From JABMOV01 sp964344305 (GTDB lineage Bacteria; Fidelibacterota; Marinisomatia; Marinisomatales; JABMOV01), in assembly GCA_964344305.1 (NCBI GenBank), contig CAYFMT010000016.1, forward strand, positions 1-64,000: a stretch of DNA of 64,000 nt, given 5' to 3'. The notes under the pieces were generated by a model. That model saw only the letters and a list, made by a program, of their open reading frames with translations. It ran no database searches and was not told the origin of the DNA. Of this stretch, positions 9,291 through 18,757 are shown one piece after another (position 1 is the first letter of the stretch; every line of letters begins with the position of its first letter). Made by a program: the position numbers and the translations under genes.

Positions 9291-11291
9291 TTACTTCATT
9301 AACACCAGTTTTTTGGTTTTCGTTTGACCTGCATAGTTCATGGTATAGAAATACACACCGCTTGCAAGGGATGAACCATCCACAGTCAATGCATGATTTC
9401 CTGTGGTCTGATGTTCATTCACAAGAGTCTGTACTTTTGTTCCCCTGAGATCAAAAAGATCTATACTAACAACGCCATCACTCTCGATTGAATACTCAAT
9501 AGAAGTGGTGGGGTTGAATGGGTTTGGATAATTTTGTGACAATGTGAAGTTTGATGGTACTTGCGTTTCATTGTCTGTAGACGCAACAGGATCCATTAAA
9601 TGCCCAACATACACGCGTTGTTTGAAGTCTTCAAAGTTGGTTCCACCTACAGTGTTCACACTGAAGTCTGCCATCTGGAACATGAAGTAGGCATCTTCTT
9701 CAGTTGCGTATGGCGCGAAATGAGGACTCATTTCAAAATTATCTTCTGTAATGGTTGATGGAGTATTGGTCACATTTCCATAGTCCGTCCAGGTCATACC
9801 GTAGTCAGTCGATTTTGATACGTAAATATCAATATCACCGTATGTACCATTTGACGTATCATCCGCTACGGATGATGCAGCCCAGATGACACTGCCATCA
9901 GGAGACATGGCCATATCCGGATACATATATTGCCATCCGCTGAATTCACCATAAACATAGGTGCCGTTCCATGATACGCTCATGTCCCGAACCTGTGAGG
10001 CTACCCACGTATTTTCATTTTCGGGTGTGGGATTGTAAAGATGGTACTGACCTGTTGCACCTTCGATGGATACCCAGATTGTGCTGTCTGATGCGGTAAT
10101 CACCATATTTGATAAAATATGAAGTCCTCCATCATTGTCTACTTTTACATCGTAATCGTACCCTGCAAAGGCTTCATCCAATACAATCCAGGTTGTATCA
10201 TCATTTTCATCAATACTGTAAAGTGAATCACCAAGAAGACCAGCATCTGTCATAATCTCATTAAGGATATCATCAGGAATGTAAGAATACCCTGATCCAT
10301 CGATACCACCAGATGAAGTCCATGTTGCGCCATAATCTTCTGTTTTCTTGTAGAAAAATGTATGAAGTGCTACTGGTCCACCGGTATCTGAATCATGGCG
10401 ATAGCTTGACATTGCAACATAGCCTACACCGTTGTCATTCACATGAAATTCAGGTCCACCGGTATACCCGGAAGTGAATCCGTCATTGGGAATATCCACC
10501 AGCAAGTATGGTGCAGACATTCCAAGAAAACCAAAGAGGTAATAGTTGTTTCTAAGCAGATAATATCTGTCTGGACCCAGGCTTTCCCCAAAGAGAGCAA
10601 GCATCACTTCATAGGATCCGTTGTTGATCATCTGTGCTTGGCTGACCCAGAGATCCGGTGGATCACAGGGTAATGTCTGACAGCCAGTGTTCAGATCATA
10701 GACAGGAGATGCATAACTGCCACCAAGCCATCCGAATTCATCGTAGGTGTACATGGCGCGACCACCATTTTCACCGCCACCGGAGCCATCTGAAGTATAT
10801 TCATTCCAGACTGGGGTAGGTTGACTTGTTGCAGTACCGGCTGCACTTGGGTACCTAGCCATTGGGGCATCGGGAGTTACACCATTAGGATAGGAATAAT
10901 TCAGACCGACAGCCACCTGCCAGGAACCCGCAGAACCATCCATTGATTGTGCTGCGCCCAGCTGTCCGGAAGGTCCGTCCAAACCTGCCCATTGACGGTA
11001 CACAGCCAGAAGTCCTGATCCTGGTACCCATACAAGTGGGCTTGTTGTATTGGAGTACATTCCATACCCATTTTTCGATGAATCAACCAGGACGGATTCA
11101 AATGAAAAATCCCTGCTGGTATGACGAGCAATGGGAGATGCGGGACCATAAACAGTCACCTGTTCATTGGCCGGATCTTCTGCTCGAAAATCTGATTGAA
11201 ATTTGGCTGATAGTGGTTGTTGCATTTTATGCGTTTCCCCAAAGGATAACCCAACGCACAAAATTAACCCTAGTATTATCGCTTTTTTCAT
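9291..11291 (-). CDS. T9SS cargo protein with Asp-box (sialidase-like) propeller
   Basis: The protein has 666 aa. The ATG at 11291 is preferred because a signal peptide follows (MKKAIILGLILCVGLSFG) and GGAG lies 9 nt upstream. The open frame reaches 11363. Two Asp-box-like motifs are visible (KTEDYGATW and KSTDYGMTW), typical of six-bladed sialidase/BNR propellers. The catalytic arginine triad of true sialidases could not be identified, so enzymatic activity is unproven. The C-terminus is a type A T9SS domain (NYPNPFNPTTSIEYSI, LFDLRGTKV, ASGVYFYTM, KKLVLMK). It is probably exported to the cell surface. Confidence 0.8.
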   Translation of the reverse strand: MKKAIILGLILCVGLSFGETHKMQQPLSAKFQSDFRAEDPANEQVTVYGPASPIARHTSRDFSFESVLVDSSKNGYGMYSNTTSPLVWVPGSGLLAVYRQWAGLDGPSGQLGAAQSMDGSAGSWQVAVGLNYSYPNGVTPDAPMARYPSAAGTATSQPTPVWNEYTSDGSGGGENGGRAMYTYDEFGWLGGSYASPVYDLNTGCQTLPCDPPDLWVSQAQMINNGSYEVMLALFGESLGPDRYYLLRNNYYLFGFLGMSAPYLLVDIPNDGFTSGYTGGPEFHVNDNGVGYVAMSSYRHDSDTGGPVALHTFFYKKTEDYGATWTSSGGIDGSGYSYIPDDILNEIMTDAGLLGDSLYSIDENDDTTWIVLDEAFAGYDYDVKVDNDGGLHILSNMVITASDSTIWVSIEGATGQYHLYNPTPENENTWVASQVRDMSVSWNGTYVYGEFSGWQYMYPDMAMSPDGSVIWAASSVADDTSNGTYGDIDIYVSKSTDYGMTWTDYGNVTNTPSTITEDNFEMSPHFAPYATEEDAYFMFQMADFSVNTVGGTNFEDFKQRVYVGHLMDPVASTDNETQVPSNFTLSQNYPNPFNPTTSIEYSIESDGVVSIDLFDLRGTKVQTLVNEHQTTGNHALTVDGSSLASGVYFYTMNYAGQTKTKKLVLMK

Positions 11292-11407
11292 AGTTGCTAA
11301 CTCCAGTCTATTTAAAAATATGCCTTTATAAATTGTCGATGAAAGTAATCTTAAGTCGGGCACATGTCAAGTGCCAGAACTGTAATTAGTGTTTCATGTG
11401 ACCTGAA

Positions 11408-12539
11408 CCTTAAAATTCGAAATTGAGACCGAACTGGTGAGTGGGTTCAATGGTGGAATTACCTACAAATGCATAATCTACCGATAAGGCAGATCCACCA
11501 AGCTGGACATTCACTCCACCTCCTACGGCCATCCCCATGGTATCATGATTCAAATGACTCCCACAACGGATAAATGCAAACTCGCCATATCCATATTCTA
11601 ATCCAACACTGCCATGCATCACATAATCATTGGACTTGATCCCATCCACCGCCACTGTCAGGCGATGAACATCACTCTTGATGAAATGGCTCTCCTTACC
11701 CATGATATCATTGGAGACTCCAATACGGAACGTCAATGGCAATGGGAATGATTCTGTGACCTTATGCAACTGTCCATCAGGATCAATACTGTCAGGTACT
11801 GTCTCTACAAGTCCTTCTCCATGATACTGTACTTCTGGTCCAAAATTCGTCACACTCATCCCAAGGTTAAATCCATACAAACCTGTGTCAAAGTTTGAAC
11901 CAATATCAAAAGCCACTCCCTGCATGTATACCGTATAGATATCATCACGGATATAATCCAAGCTCATGCCGATCTTCAACCTGTCTGTCATTTGACGGGC
12001 ATACACTATCTTCAGGGATTTACTCGATACATTGAACTTCTCCCCTGTCCCATCTGGATACACTTCATTCGTCACATCCATGGGACCACTGTCCAACCAG
12101 AACAGGTGAATACCAAAATAATCTGAACCGGATAACCGTACACCATAGGCCAGTACATTATGACTGATGCCTACCATATACTCTGTGCGGGAAAAATACG
12201 TCTCCATGTTCTTTACATGGCCCACAGATGCAGGGTTATAGGGAATACCCTGGACACCCCTGCCATTGGACGTGAATGTCCCTGCCATACCGATGGCGCG
12301 GGCTCCTGTCTCCAGTTTTAAGTAGTTCCCTGCTGACTGGGCGACCTTACTCACCACATCTGGAATATCAGGATACTGCCCTAATACCAGTGAAAGAAAA
12401 ACTGCTGCTGTTATGGATCGTCGTATACTCATTACCGCACCACCGCAAATTTGCCTACATGTTTCTTGTCATCACTCTCCACCACATAGATATATAATCC
12501 CGGCGCTATCTCCTGGTTGTTCTCACTGCGAAGATTCCA
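11408..12539 (-). repeat. 1132-bp direct repeat, copy 1 (porV plus 3' end of upstream cargo gene)
   Basis: I compared this stretch by eye with 14636-15767 and found no difference. The offset is a constant 3228 nt. It covers the whole 340-codon porV gene plus the last 35 codons and stop of the upstream cargo gene. Flanking bases diverge abruptly at both ends. Confidence 0.93.
11410..12432 (-). CDS. PorV/PorQ-family outer-membrane protein, copy 1
   Basis: The 340-aa protein has a signal peptide (MSIRRSITAAVFLSLVLGQ) and then the family signature KLETGARAIGMAGTFTS..GVQGIPYNPAS. The rest is amphipathic beta-strand ending in GLNFEF, a C-terminal aromatic typical of outer-membrane barrels. PorV (LptO) is a 14-strand barrel that carries T9SS substrates from the SprA translocon to the attachment machinery. 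The ATG overlaps the stop of the upstream cargo gene by one base (TAATG), so the two are translationally coupled. The protein is identical in all residues to the copy at 14638-15660. Confidence 0.87.
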   Translation of the reverse strand: MSIRRSITAAVFLSLVLGQYPDIPDVVSKVAQSAGNYLKLETGARAIGMAGTFTSNGRGVQGIPYNPASVGHVKNMETYFSRTEYMVGISHNVLAYGVRLSGSDYFGIHLFWLDSGPMDVTNEVYPDGTGEKFNVSSKSLKIVYARQMTDRLKIGMSLDYIRDDIYTVYMQGVAFDIGSNFDTGLYGFNLGMSVTNFGPEVQYHGEGLVETVPDSIDPDGQLHKVTESFPLPLTFRIGVSNDIMGKESHFIKSDVHRLTVAVDGIKSNDYVMHGSVGLEYGYGEFAFIRCGSHLNHDTMGMAVGGGVNVQLGGSALSVDYAFVGNSTIEPTHQFGLNFEF

Positions 12540-14624
12540 CCAGAGATTTCCATCAAAATCATTATCATGCTCCAGCGCTACGACTCTTTCACCATAGGCA
12601 GTAAATATCTGAATTCTACATTTTTGCGGCAGGTGCGTAAACCGAAGCCTTCTTGTATCTGCTGATTCATTAAATGCAGACCGTACAATATATGGATTTG
12701 GAACAACAGAAATGGTTTCTAGCTCATCCTGTGTCACTTCATGAGGTCTTCCAAGAGCAGACATATCAGCAAGCCAACTGTCCCCATCATTAAAGAATTT
12801 CTTGGTTTTGATGATGACAAAATCGCCATTTCTCCAGGGATAATGAGGTTTCCAAGGGTTCTCATTGATACCATCGCTGTCGTTATCTATAAACTCCTGT
12901 GGGGTGATGCTACTTGTAATAATTTCGGAAGCACGCCAGATCATTCCTTCATAAGTCACCCTGTCGCCGGGGTTGTACGTAATCCCCGCTGACCAGGCTG
13001 TGTCCAGTACAGGGAATGCCACGTCATAATTGTACTCTATATACAAATTGTAAGTGGTTTGTGACCTGAGTGTACCACCTACATTAAGTGTGTCTGCCCT
13101 GAAGGTCAGTTTTTCATTGGATGTCCAATAGCAATCCTGATAGCCAGGATCTGGGTTACTGGGATCCGGGGTTCCGAACAATCCAAGATCAGAATGGAAA
13201 ATTCCAATTGGTTTTCCAGTAGTCATATTGGTGATCTTAAACGGCAACTCTGCCTTTAACAATGGAAATTCACCAATACATCCATTAGGTGGAATTGTGG
13301 CCAGCACAGTATCAACAGTAGAAGAAGAAAATTCAATTTTGTAATCAAAACCCGGCTTCAACTGATAGGCATTTGAATTAAAGTACTCCAATTCAAAATT
13401 CAGGGCACCAATGACTGAACTGTCTGCATTCCATTCCAATTCATGAATGGGTGAAAAATCTTCCTCTAAATCGATAATAGATTGAGGAGGATTTTCAAAC
13501 TTTACTCGAATGCCATCGAATACGGTACTCCAGAAATTCTGTGGACCATTTGTGGGTTGAACAATGGCTTTATAATTAGGAACATACACCGTTCCACCGT
13601 TTAATTCCGCGCCCGGGAGATTCATCAATGTATCAATGGCACCAGCTGAATAGGCAGTTGTGTCATACCCAATCACGTCCACAGCGCGCTGGGAAACAGA
13701 ATCATCCACTGCATACACATACACATATGGATCTCTATTTGCCATTTCCTCCACAGGGTTGGATGGCAGCCATGCATTCACTTCAAATTTGATAAGATCA
13801 GAAACCAGGTCATCCTTATCCGCAACAAAATAATCTATGGGTCCGTTGCCTGAATTGTTGTCATCAGGAACGATAAAGCTGGAAATATCATCGGGATCGG
13901 GAAAAGTAATATTACTTGAATTATACCCGGGGATAACGGTAGCAAAGTTTCGGTCGAGATTGCTGGTGCCCAGAGGAGATTCGAGGCTTTTATACCCGTT
14001 ACCTTCTGCATCTGTAACATATCGATCGGGATTGGTTTTCACCCACATGGTATCGGCATCAAAAAATCCATCACCATCTGGATCTGAATATTCAATGGTA
14101 AACGTACGCAGGCCCAGATCAAAGGCTGTAACACAATAGGTGTATTCAATGCCATCAAATACATCTTCATCAATAAACCCATTGGCCAAGCCTGTATTTT
14201 CTCCTATTGAATATCGTATATTGTACGGATCAGGTCCTGTGTAACTTGTGTCTCGAGTCAATCCATTCCCACAGTCAGTGTAGGAATAAATACAATGATC
14301 TTCATCCTCTTCCTGACTGAGGTCAAATTGTGCATAGGGTCGCCAACCAACAGTGTCCCCGTTGAAATCGTACATAACGTCCGAAGAAGAGCCCCATGTT
14401 TTTCCGCCATCGATGCTTCTGTAAACACGGTACCCCTCAAAATCTGCATAGCCGGTAGCACTATCGATGGATGTCTGTGCAATATTATCCCAGGATACAA
14501 ATATTTTTCCATGCTCTACAGTGGCATACAGGGTTGGTGTTTCAGGAGGTGTCATATCGGCAGGATCAATCAGTGTCTGGGACCAACCAAATGATAGCAG
14601 TAATAAACCAAGTATTCTTTTCAT
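12432..14624 (-). CDS. T9SS-type cargo protein of the PorV operon (730 aa)
   Basis: The start at 14624 gives a signal peptide (MKRILGLLLLSFGWSQ). The open frame extends to 14678 but overlaps the preceding porV. Residues 25-230 contain an FN3-like region (SWDNIAQTSIDSATGYADFEGYRVYRS) that is clearly related to the second half of the 1029-aa protein at 15660-18749, with matching DHCIY, GPDP and FDADTMW-like positions. Residues of about 240-640 are unique. The C-terminal domain starts with the VVPNPYIVRS motif and ends WNLRSENNQEIAPGLYIYVV...KFAVVR, a T9SS-type sandwich distinct from the NYPNPFNP type. The last 35 residues lie in the 1132-bp repeat and are identical to those of the paralogue. 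The function is unknown and surface exposure is likely. Confidence 0.78.
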   Translation of the reverse strand: MKRILGLLLLSFGWSQTLIDPADMTPPETPTLYATVEHGKIFVSWDNIAQTSIDSATGYADFEGYRVYRSIDGGKTWGSSSDVMYDFNGDTVGWRPYAQFDLSQEEDEDHCIYSYTDCGNGLTRDTSYTGPDPYNIRYSIGENTGLANGFIDEDVFDGIEYTYCVTAFDLGLRTFTIEYSDPDGDGFFDADTMWVKTNPDRYVTDAEGNGYKSLESPLGTSNLDRNFATVIPGYNSSNITFPDPDDISSFIVPDDNNSGNGPIDYFVADKDDLVSDLIKFEVNAWLPSNPVEEMANRDPYVYVYAVDDSVSQRAVDVIGYDTTAYSAGAIDTLMNLPGAELNGGTVYVPNYKAIVQPTNGPQNFWSTVFDGIRVKFENPPQSIIDLEEDFSPIHELEWNADSSVIGALNFELEYFNSNAYQLKPGFDYKIEFSSSTVDTVLATIPPNGCIGEFPLLKAELPFKITNMTTGKPIGIFHSDLGLFGTPDPSNPDPGYQDCYWTSNEKLTFRADTLNVGGTLRSQTTYNLYIEYNYDVAFPVLDTAWSAGITYNPGDRVTYEGMIWRASEIITSSITPQEFIDNDSDGINENPWKPHYPWRNGDFVIIKTKKFFNDGDSWLADMSALGRPHEVTQDELETISVVPNPYIVRSAFNESADTRRLRFTHLPQKCRIQIFTAYGERVVALEHDNDFDGNLWWNLRSENNQEIAPGLYIYVVESDDKKHVGKFAVVR

Positions 14625-14635
14625 ATTCAATCGTG

Positions 14636-15767
14636 CCTTAAAATTCGAAATTGAGACCGAACTGGTGAGTGGGTTCAATGGTGGAATTACCTACAAATGC
14701 ATAATCTACCGATAAGGCAGATCCACCAAGCTGGACATTCACTCCACCTCCTACGGCCATCCCCATGGTATCATGATTCAAATGACTCCCACAACGGATA
14801 AATGCAAACTCGCCATATCCATATTCTAATCCAACACTGCCATGCATCACATAATCATTGGACTTGATCCCATCCACCGCCACTGTCAGGCGATGAACAT
14901 CACTCTTGATGAAATGGCTCTCCTTACCCATGATATCATTGGAGACTCCAATACGGAACGTCAATGGCAATGGGAATGATTCTGTGACCTTATGCAACTG
15001 TCCATCAGGATCAATACTGTCAGGTACTGTCTCTACAAGTCCTTCTCCATGATACTGTACTTCTGGTCCAAAATTCGTCACACTCATCCCAAGGTTAAAT
15101 CCATACAAACCTGTGTCAAAGTTTGAACCAATATCAAAAGCCACTCCCTGCATGTATACCGTATAGATATCATCACGGATATAATCCAAGCTCATGCCGA
15201 TCTTCAACCTGTCTGTCATTTGACGGGCATACACTATCTTCAGGGATTTACTCGATACATTGAACTTCTCCCCTGTCCCATCTGGATACACTTCATTCGT
15301 CACATCCATGGGACCACTGTCCAACCAGAACAGGTGAATACCAAAATAATCTGAACCGGATAACCGTACACCATAGGCCAGTACATTATGACTGATGCCT
15401 ACCATATACTCTGTGCGGGAAAAATACGTCTCCATGTTCTTTACATGGCCCACAGATGCAGGGTTATAGGGAATACCCTGGACACCCCTGCCATTGGACG
15501 TGAATGTCCCTGCCATACCGATGGCGCGGGCTCCTGTCTCCAGTTTTAAGTAGTTCCCTGCTGACTGGGCGACCTTACTCACCACATCTGGAATATCAGG
15601 ATACTGCCCTAATACCAGTGAAAGAAAAACTGCTGCTGTTATGGATCGTCGTATACTCATTACCGCACCACCGCAAATTTGCCTACATGTTTCTTGTCAT
15701 CACTCTCCACCACATAGATATATAATCCCGGCGCTATCTCCTGGTTGTTCTCACTGCGAAGATTCCA
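14636..15767 (-). repeat. 1132-bp direct repeat, copy 2
   Basis: This is the second copy of the block at 11408-12539, with no mismatch found by eye. It contains porV copy 2 and the last 35 codons of the 1029-aa cargo gene. Confidence 0.93.
14638..15660 (-). CDS. PorV/PorQ-family outer-membrane protein, copy 2
   Basis: The 340-aa sequence is identical to the protein at 11410-12432, with the same signal peptide, GARAIGMAG motif and C-terminal Phe. Its ATG shares one base with the stop of the 1029-aa cargo gene (TAATG). The next cargo gene starts 13 nt after its stop. Two identical shuttles that each follow a different cargo cannot give cargo specificity by sequence. A dosage effect or a recent gene conversion is more likely. 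Confidence 0.87.
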   Translation of the reverse strand: MSIRRSITAAVFLSLVLGQYPDIPDVVSKVAQSAGNYLKLETGARAIGMAGTFTSNGRGVQGIPYNPASVGHVKNMETYFSRTEYMVGISHNVLAYGVRLSGSDYFGIHLFWLDSGPMDVTNEVYPDGTGEKFNVSSKSLKIVYARQMTDRLKIGMSLDYIRDDIYTVYMQGVAFDIGSNFDTGLYGFNLGMSVTNFGPEVQYHGEGLVETVPDSIDPDGQLHKVTESFPLPLTFRIGVSNDIMGKESHFIKSDVHRLTVAVDGIKSNDYVMHGSVGLEYGYGEFAFIRCGSHLNHDTMGMAVGGGVNVQLGGSALSVDYAFVGNSTIEPTHQFGLNFEF

Positions 15768-18749
15768 GAAAACCGCACCCACATTGGGATCATCGTGCTC
15801 AATGGTATTCACATATTCTCCATTAACGGTGTACACATGAATGGTGGCCTGTTCCGGTAGATTGGTAAACCGGATAGATCGTCTTACTTCTGATTCATTC
15901 ATTCTGGAATGAACGATATACGGATTGGGGACCACATTAACATTGCTCAAATCAACCTGAGGACTGGATCCGGGATACACCGTTACAAAATTGGGATCCA
16001 GAATGGTGGTCCCCCGGGAGTTTTCAATGGATGAATAGCCATGTGGTGTTGACCAGTGATCAGGATTTGCCTGAGACCAGATTGTATCAGGGTCAAATCC
16101 GCCCTGATTGCTGTCATAATTCCAGTCGATGACATAATCCGAATCCACGCCCATATCATAGGCTGTCACTGAGTAGGTATAAGCCAGGCCATCTACAACC
16201 TGTGTATCCACCCAATAATAATTGTATTCCTTGCCATTGATGACCGTATCCTTGCGAATGGATTCAAATCCGGTGTTCGACCCCAAACTGAACCAGGGTG
16301 CATGGGGATCAGGACCTGCCACATCACGACCACGTATGTCACCGGAATCACAGGAATCAGGAGCATAGATACAATGGGTAGAATCTTCCTCTACGCTCAA
16401 ATCATATTGTGCAACAGGTTGCCAGCCAACATGAATATTTCTATTGTCGAGAATCTTCTTATCCGGTGTTCCCCAGGTGGAACCTTCATCGGTGCTTTTG
16501 TAAATCTTGTACCCTTCAAAATCCGCATAGCCTGTTACCACATCCTTGGATGCTTCTGCGATATCGTCCCAGTAAAGGGTGACCCTGCCCGTTTCAATGC
16601 GCGCAAGTACATTAGGTCTGGTCGGTGGAGTATATCCCTGGTAATGAGAATTGTACATGATCTGGGCAAACTTTGCATTGGCTTTCAGGTCTTGCTCATT
16701 CTGTCCAAATATGATACAAAAAGAAAATGGTACTTCTTCACCCACCGGGAAATCAAACGGACCACAGCTCATGATCAACACACAGTCCAGTCCATCCGGT
16801 GCAAATTCTTCCAATCCCTCTAGGGAATCAAAATGTGGATTGAGGTTGATATCCAGATCTGTTTCCTCGTTGGGGGTATGGAAATGCCAGGATTTTTCAT
16901 CGTCTGTTAAATTGGTTGTGTCTCCGGAAATCACTTTCAATAGAATTTCTTCTTTATTAAGTGCCTGAGGTCTTCCAGGAGCACCAGCGCAGCAGTTTCC
17001 ATTGCTTTCACCGGTGACTACACCGGGACGATTGTACCAGTCAAACCAGTGCCAGTCCGTCATTTTTAGTTTTTCCCCGGGATAAATATCAACAATCCCA
17101 TCAAGATTTAAATCCACTTCCGTGGTGGCCAAAGGTGAATCCAGAAGCTGGGTTGCCACCATCCCCATATCCGTTACACCGTTGCTGTTTCCATCCTTGT
17201 CCTCAATGATGGCCATACTGACACGTAACAGCTGTCCATTGACCTCGACACAGGGTTCTGTTGTATCTGTCAGACAGTCGTAATATCTCATAAAATCATC
17301 TGCATTGGTGTGTGGCCAAAAGCTACCATTTATATCCGTGGATAATACATCAGCATCCATGTAAAACCCGAGATACACACCTTTATAATCGAATCCCTTG
17401 CCCCGGTTCAGCTTGGTACCATCAGGCATAATCATTCCTTCATGGGAAACACCATTTTCATCGACCCAGTCGCCGCTTTCATTGCGAACCTGGACTGTGA
17501 CGAACATGATATCCTCAGCATAGGCAACACCGTATGAATGGGCTGCAGACATAACACGAAGCCCCAGTGGATAACCAGTCTGGAGGTACTCATTATTGGT
17601 ATTCACAAGATTTCCACGGTGAGCCCATCTGTCATCAAATTCCATATACACATCTGTGTCGGAGATAAAACGTCCTTCAACAGGTTCCCAGCAATCGGGA
17701 TCTGCACGATTCCCGGTACAACCATCAGGCCACTCAGAAGGATCGAGTGCACCCAGATAATCCTCTGCCCACCATCCGGGCCAAAACGCTTCCGTTGCCC
17801 CCGTTTCCTCATTCATGCGCGTGGGCCATGTCTGGGAATAATTGCTGTGAGCAAGCAAAGGATAAGGGTCGTCACTATCGGTGAAAGGTGTATCACCAAA
17901 TATATCTCCTGCAGAGATAATGGTATTGTGTGTATTCTCCCGTGCTTTCGTGGAGGCATGCCAGTCAGTATTATTGCTCGGATTGTAGCGGGTAAACCAG
18001 GACTCCAGTGACGTGGCTCCATAGAACACATAACGGTCATCTTCTGTCCATTCTTCCTTGTCTTCACCATAATCATAAATGTCAAATTCACTGGTTCGTT
18101 CTTTCAAAGCTGGTCGCAAACCCCAGGGATATATTAACCCGATACGCGATGTAGACTTGTTTGGGTCTTTTGTGCGTTCTTCAAGTGCCTCAACTCCCAG
18201 AAAAATCCGTTCTCCGCCCGGGTCAATCCCCCACTGGTAAATATTGTCAATAGAAGTCATGGATGTTTTTTCTTCGCCAACAACACCGCGGTCATCTTCA
18301 TAATCAAACACTATGCCTACAAACGTTGTATCCCCATCGTCAAACCAGGCATCGTAAGCATCCTCTGAAGCAAACACCTTAATGGTATTGTTATTGGACC
18401 CGGGGTTTTCCTGGACTTCGTCCCAGGTAAACCGGCTGGTATACAGTTGACCTGCTACACCTGCCACAAATCCAACGTGAGGCAGATAGGTGAAATCACC
18501 CCAAAGGCCAGCAGGATGTACATCCCAGTCAATATAGTTCCCATAGTTTCCTATGGCGTTTTTAACCTTGCCCTGTAGGAGATACCCGCGAGCACGATCA
18601 TTCATTGGATTTGTTGGAAATGGATGATCCCCAATCCTCTCGGTAGATGATGGGATTCTATGTTGTTCAACATAGTTTTCAGGTTCCCTTGGCTCAGACC
18701 CAGAGAGAATCATTGATAAAAGCGTGAAGGGTATTAAAATTCGTTTCAT
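15660..18749 (-). CDS. Large T9SS-type cargo protein of the PorV operon (1029 aa)
   Basis: A signal peptide (MKRILIPFTLLSMILSGSEP) is followed by a unique region of about 690 residues rich in Asp, Trp and Tyr, with GLWGDFTYLPHVGFVAGV and many acidic turns. Residues of about 695-900 are an FN3-like region (YWDDIAEASKDVVTGYADFEGYKIYKS) homologous to the N-terminal part of the neighbouring 730-aa cargo. The C-terminus is a VVPNPYIVHS-type sorting domain ending KFAVVR. The gene lies 8 nt after the TonB receptor and overlaps porV by one base, which places it firmly in the same operon. No enzyme fold is recognised. It is presumed to be a surface component that works with the receptor. Confidence 0.78.
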   Translation of the reverse strand: MKRILIPFTLLSMILSGSEPREPENYVEQHRIPSSTERIGDHPFPTNPMNDRARGYLLQGKVKNAIGNYGNYIDWDVHPAGLWGDFTYLPHVGFVAGVAGQLYTSRFTWDEVQENPGSNNNTIKVFASEDAYDAWFDDGDTTFVGIVFDYEDDRGVVGEEKTSMTSIDNIYQWGIDPGGERIFLGVEALEERTKDPNKSTSRIGLIYPWGLRPALKERTSEFDIYDYGEDKEEWTEDDRYVFYGATSLESWFTRYNPSNNTDWHASTKARENTHNTIISAGDIFGDTPFTDSDDPYPLLAHSNYSQTWPTRMNEETGATEAFWPGWWAEDYLGALDPSEWPDGCTGNRADPDCWEPVEGRFISDTDVYMEFDDRWAHRGNLVNTNNEYLQTGYPLGLRVMSAAHSYGVAYAEDIMFVTVQVRNESGDWVDENGVSHEGMIMPDGTKLNRGKGFDYKGVYLGFYMDADVLSTDINGSFWPHTNADDFMRYYDCLTDTTEPCVEVNGQLLRVSMAIIEDKDGNSNGVTDMGMVATQLLDSPLATTEVDLNLDGIVDIYPGEKLKMTDWHWFDWYNRPGVVTGESNGNCCAGAPGRPQALNKEEILLKVISGDTTNLTDDEKSWHFHTPNEETDLDINLNPHFDSLEGLEEFAPDGLDCVLIMSCGPFDFPVGEEVPFSFCIIFGQNEQDLKANAKFAQIMYNSHYQGYTPPTRPNVLARIETGRVTLYWDDIAEASKDVVTGYADFEGYKIYKSTDEGSTWGTPDKKILDNRNIHVGWQPVAQYDLSVEEDSTHCIYAPDSCDSGDIRGRDVAGPDPHAPWFSLGSNTGFESIRKDTVINGKEYNYYWVDTQVVDGLAYTYSVTAYDMGVDSDYVIDWNYDSNQGGFDPDTIWSQANPDHWSTPHGYSSIENSRGTTILDPNFVTVYPGSSPQVDLSNVNVVPNPYIVHSRMNESEVRRSIRFTNLPEQATIHVYTVNGEYVNTIEHDDPNVGAVFWNLRSENNQEIAPGLYIYVVESDDKKHVGKFAVVR

Positions 18750-18757
18750 AATTATGC

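Noticed and set aside
11358..11376. GGCAC/GTGCC hairpin between the propeller gene and porV copy 1
   Set aside because: The stem is only 5 bp, with no T-run on the minus strand, so it is too weak to call a terminator.
17538..18011. 157-codon plus-strand frame (and a similar 173-codon frame at 16302-16823)
   Set aside because: Both are antisense to the 1029-aa cargo gene and have Cys/Ile-rich compositions typical of complement-strand shadows.
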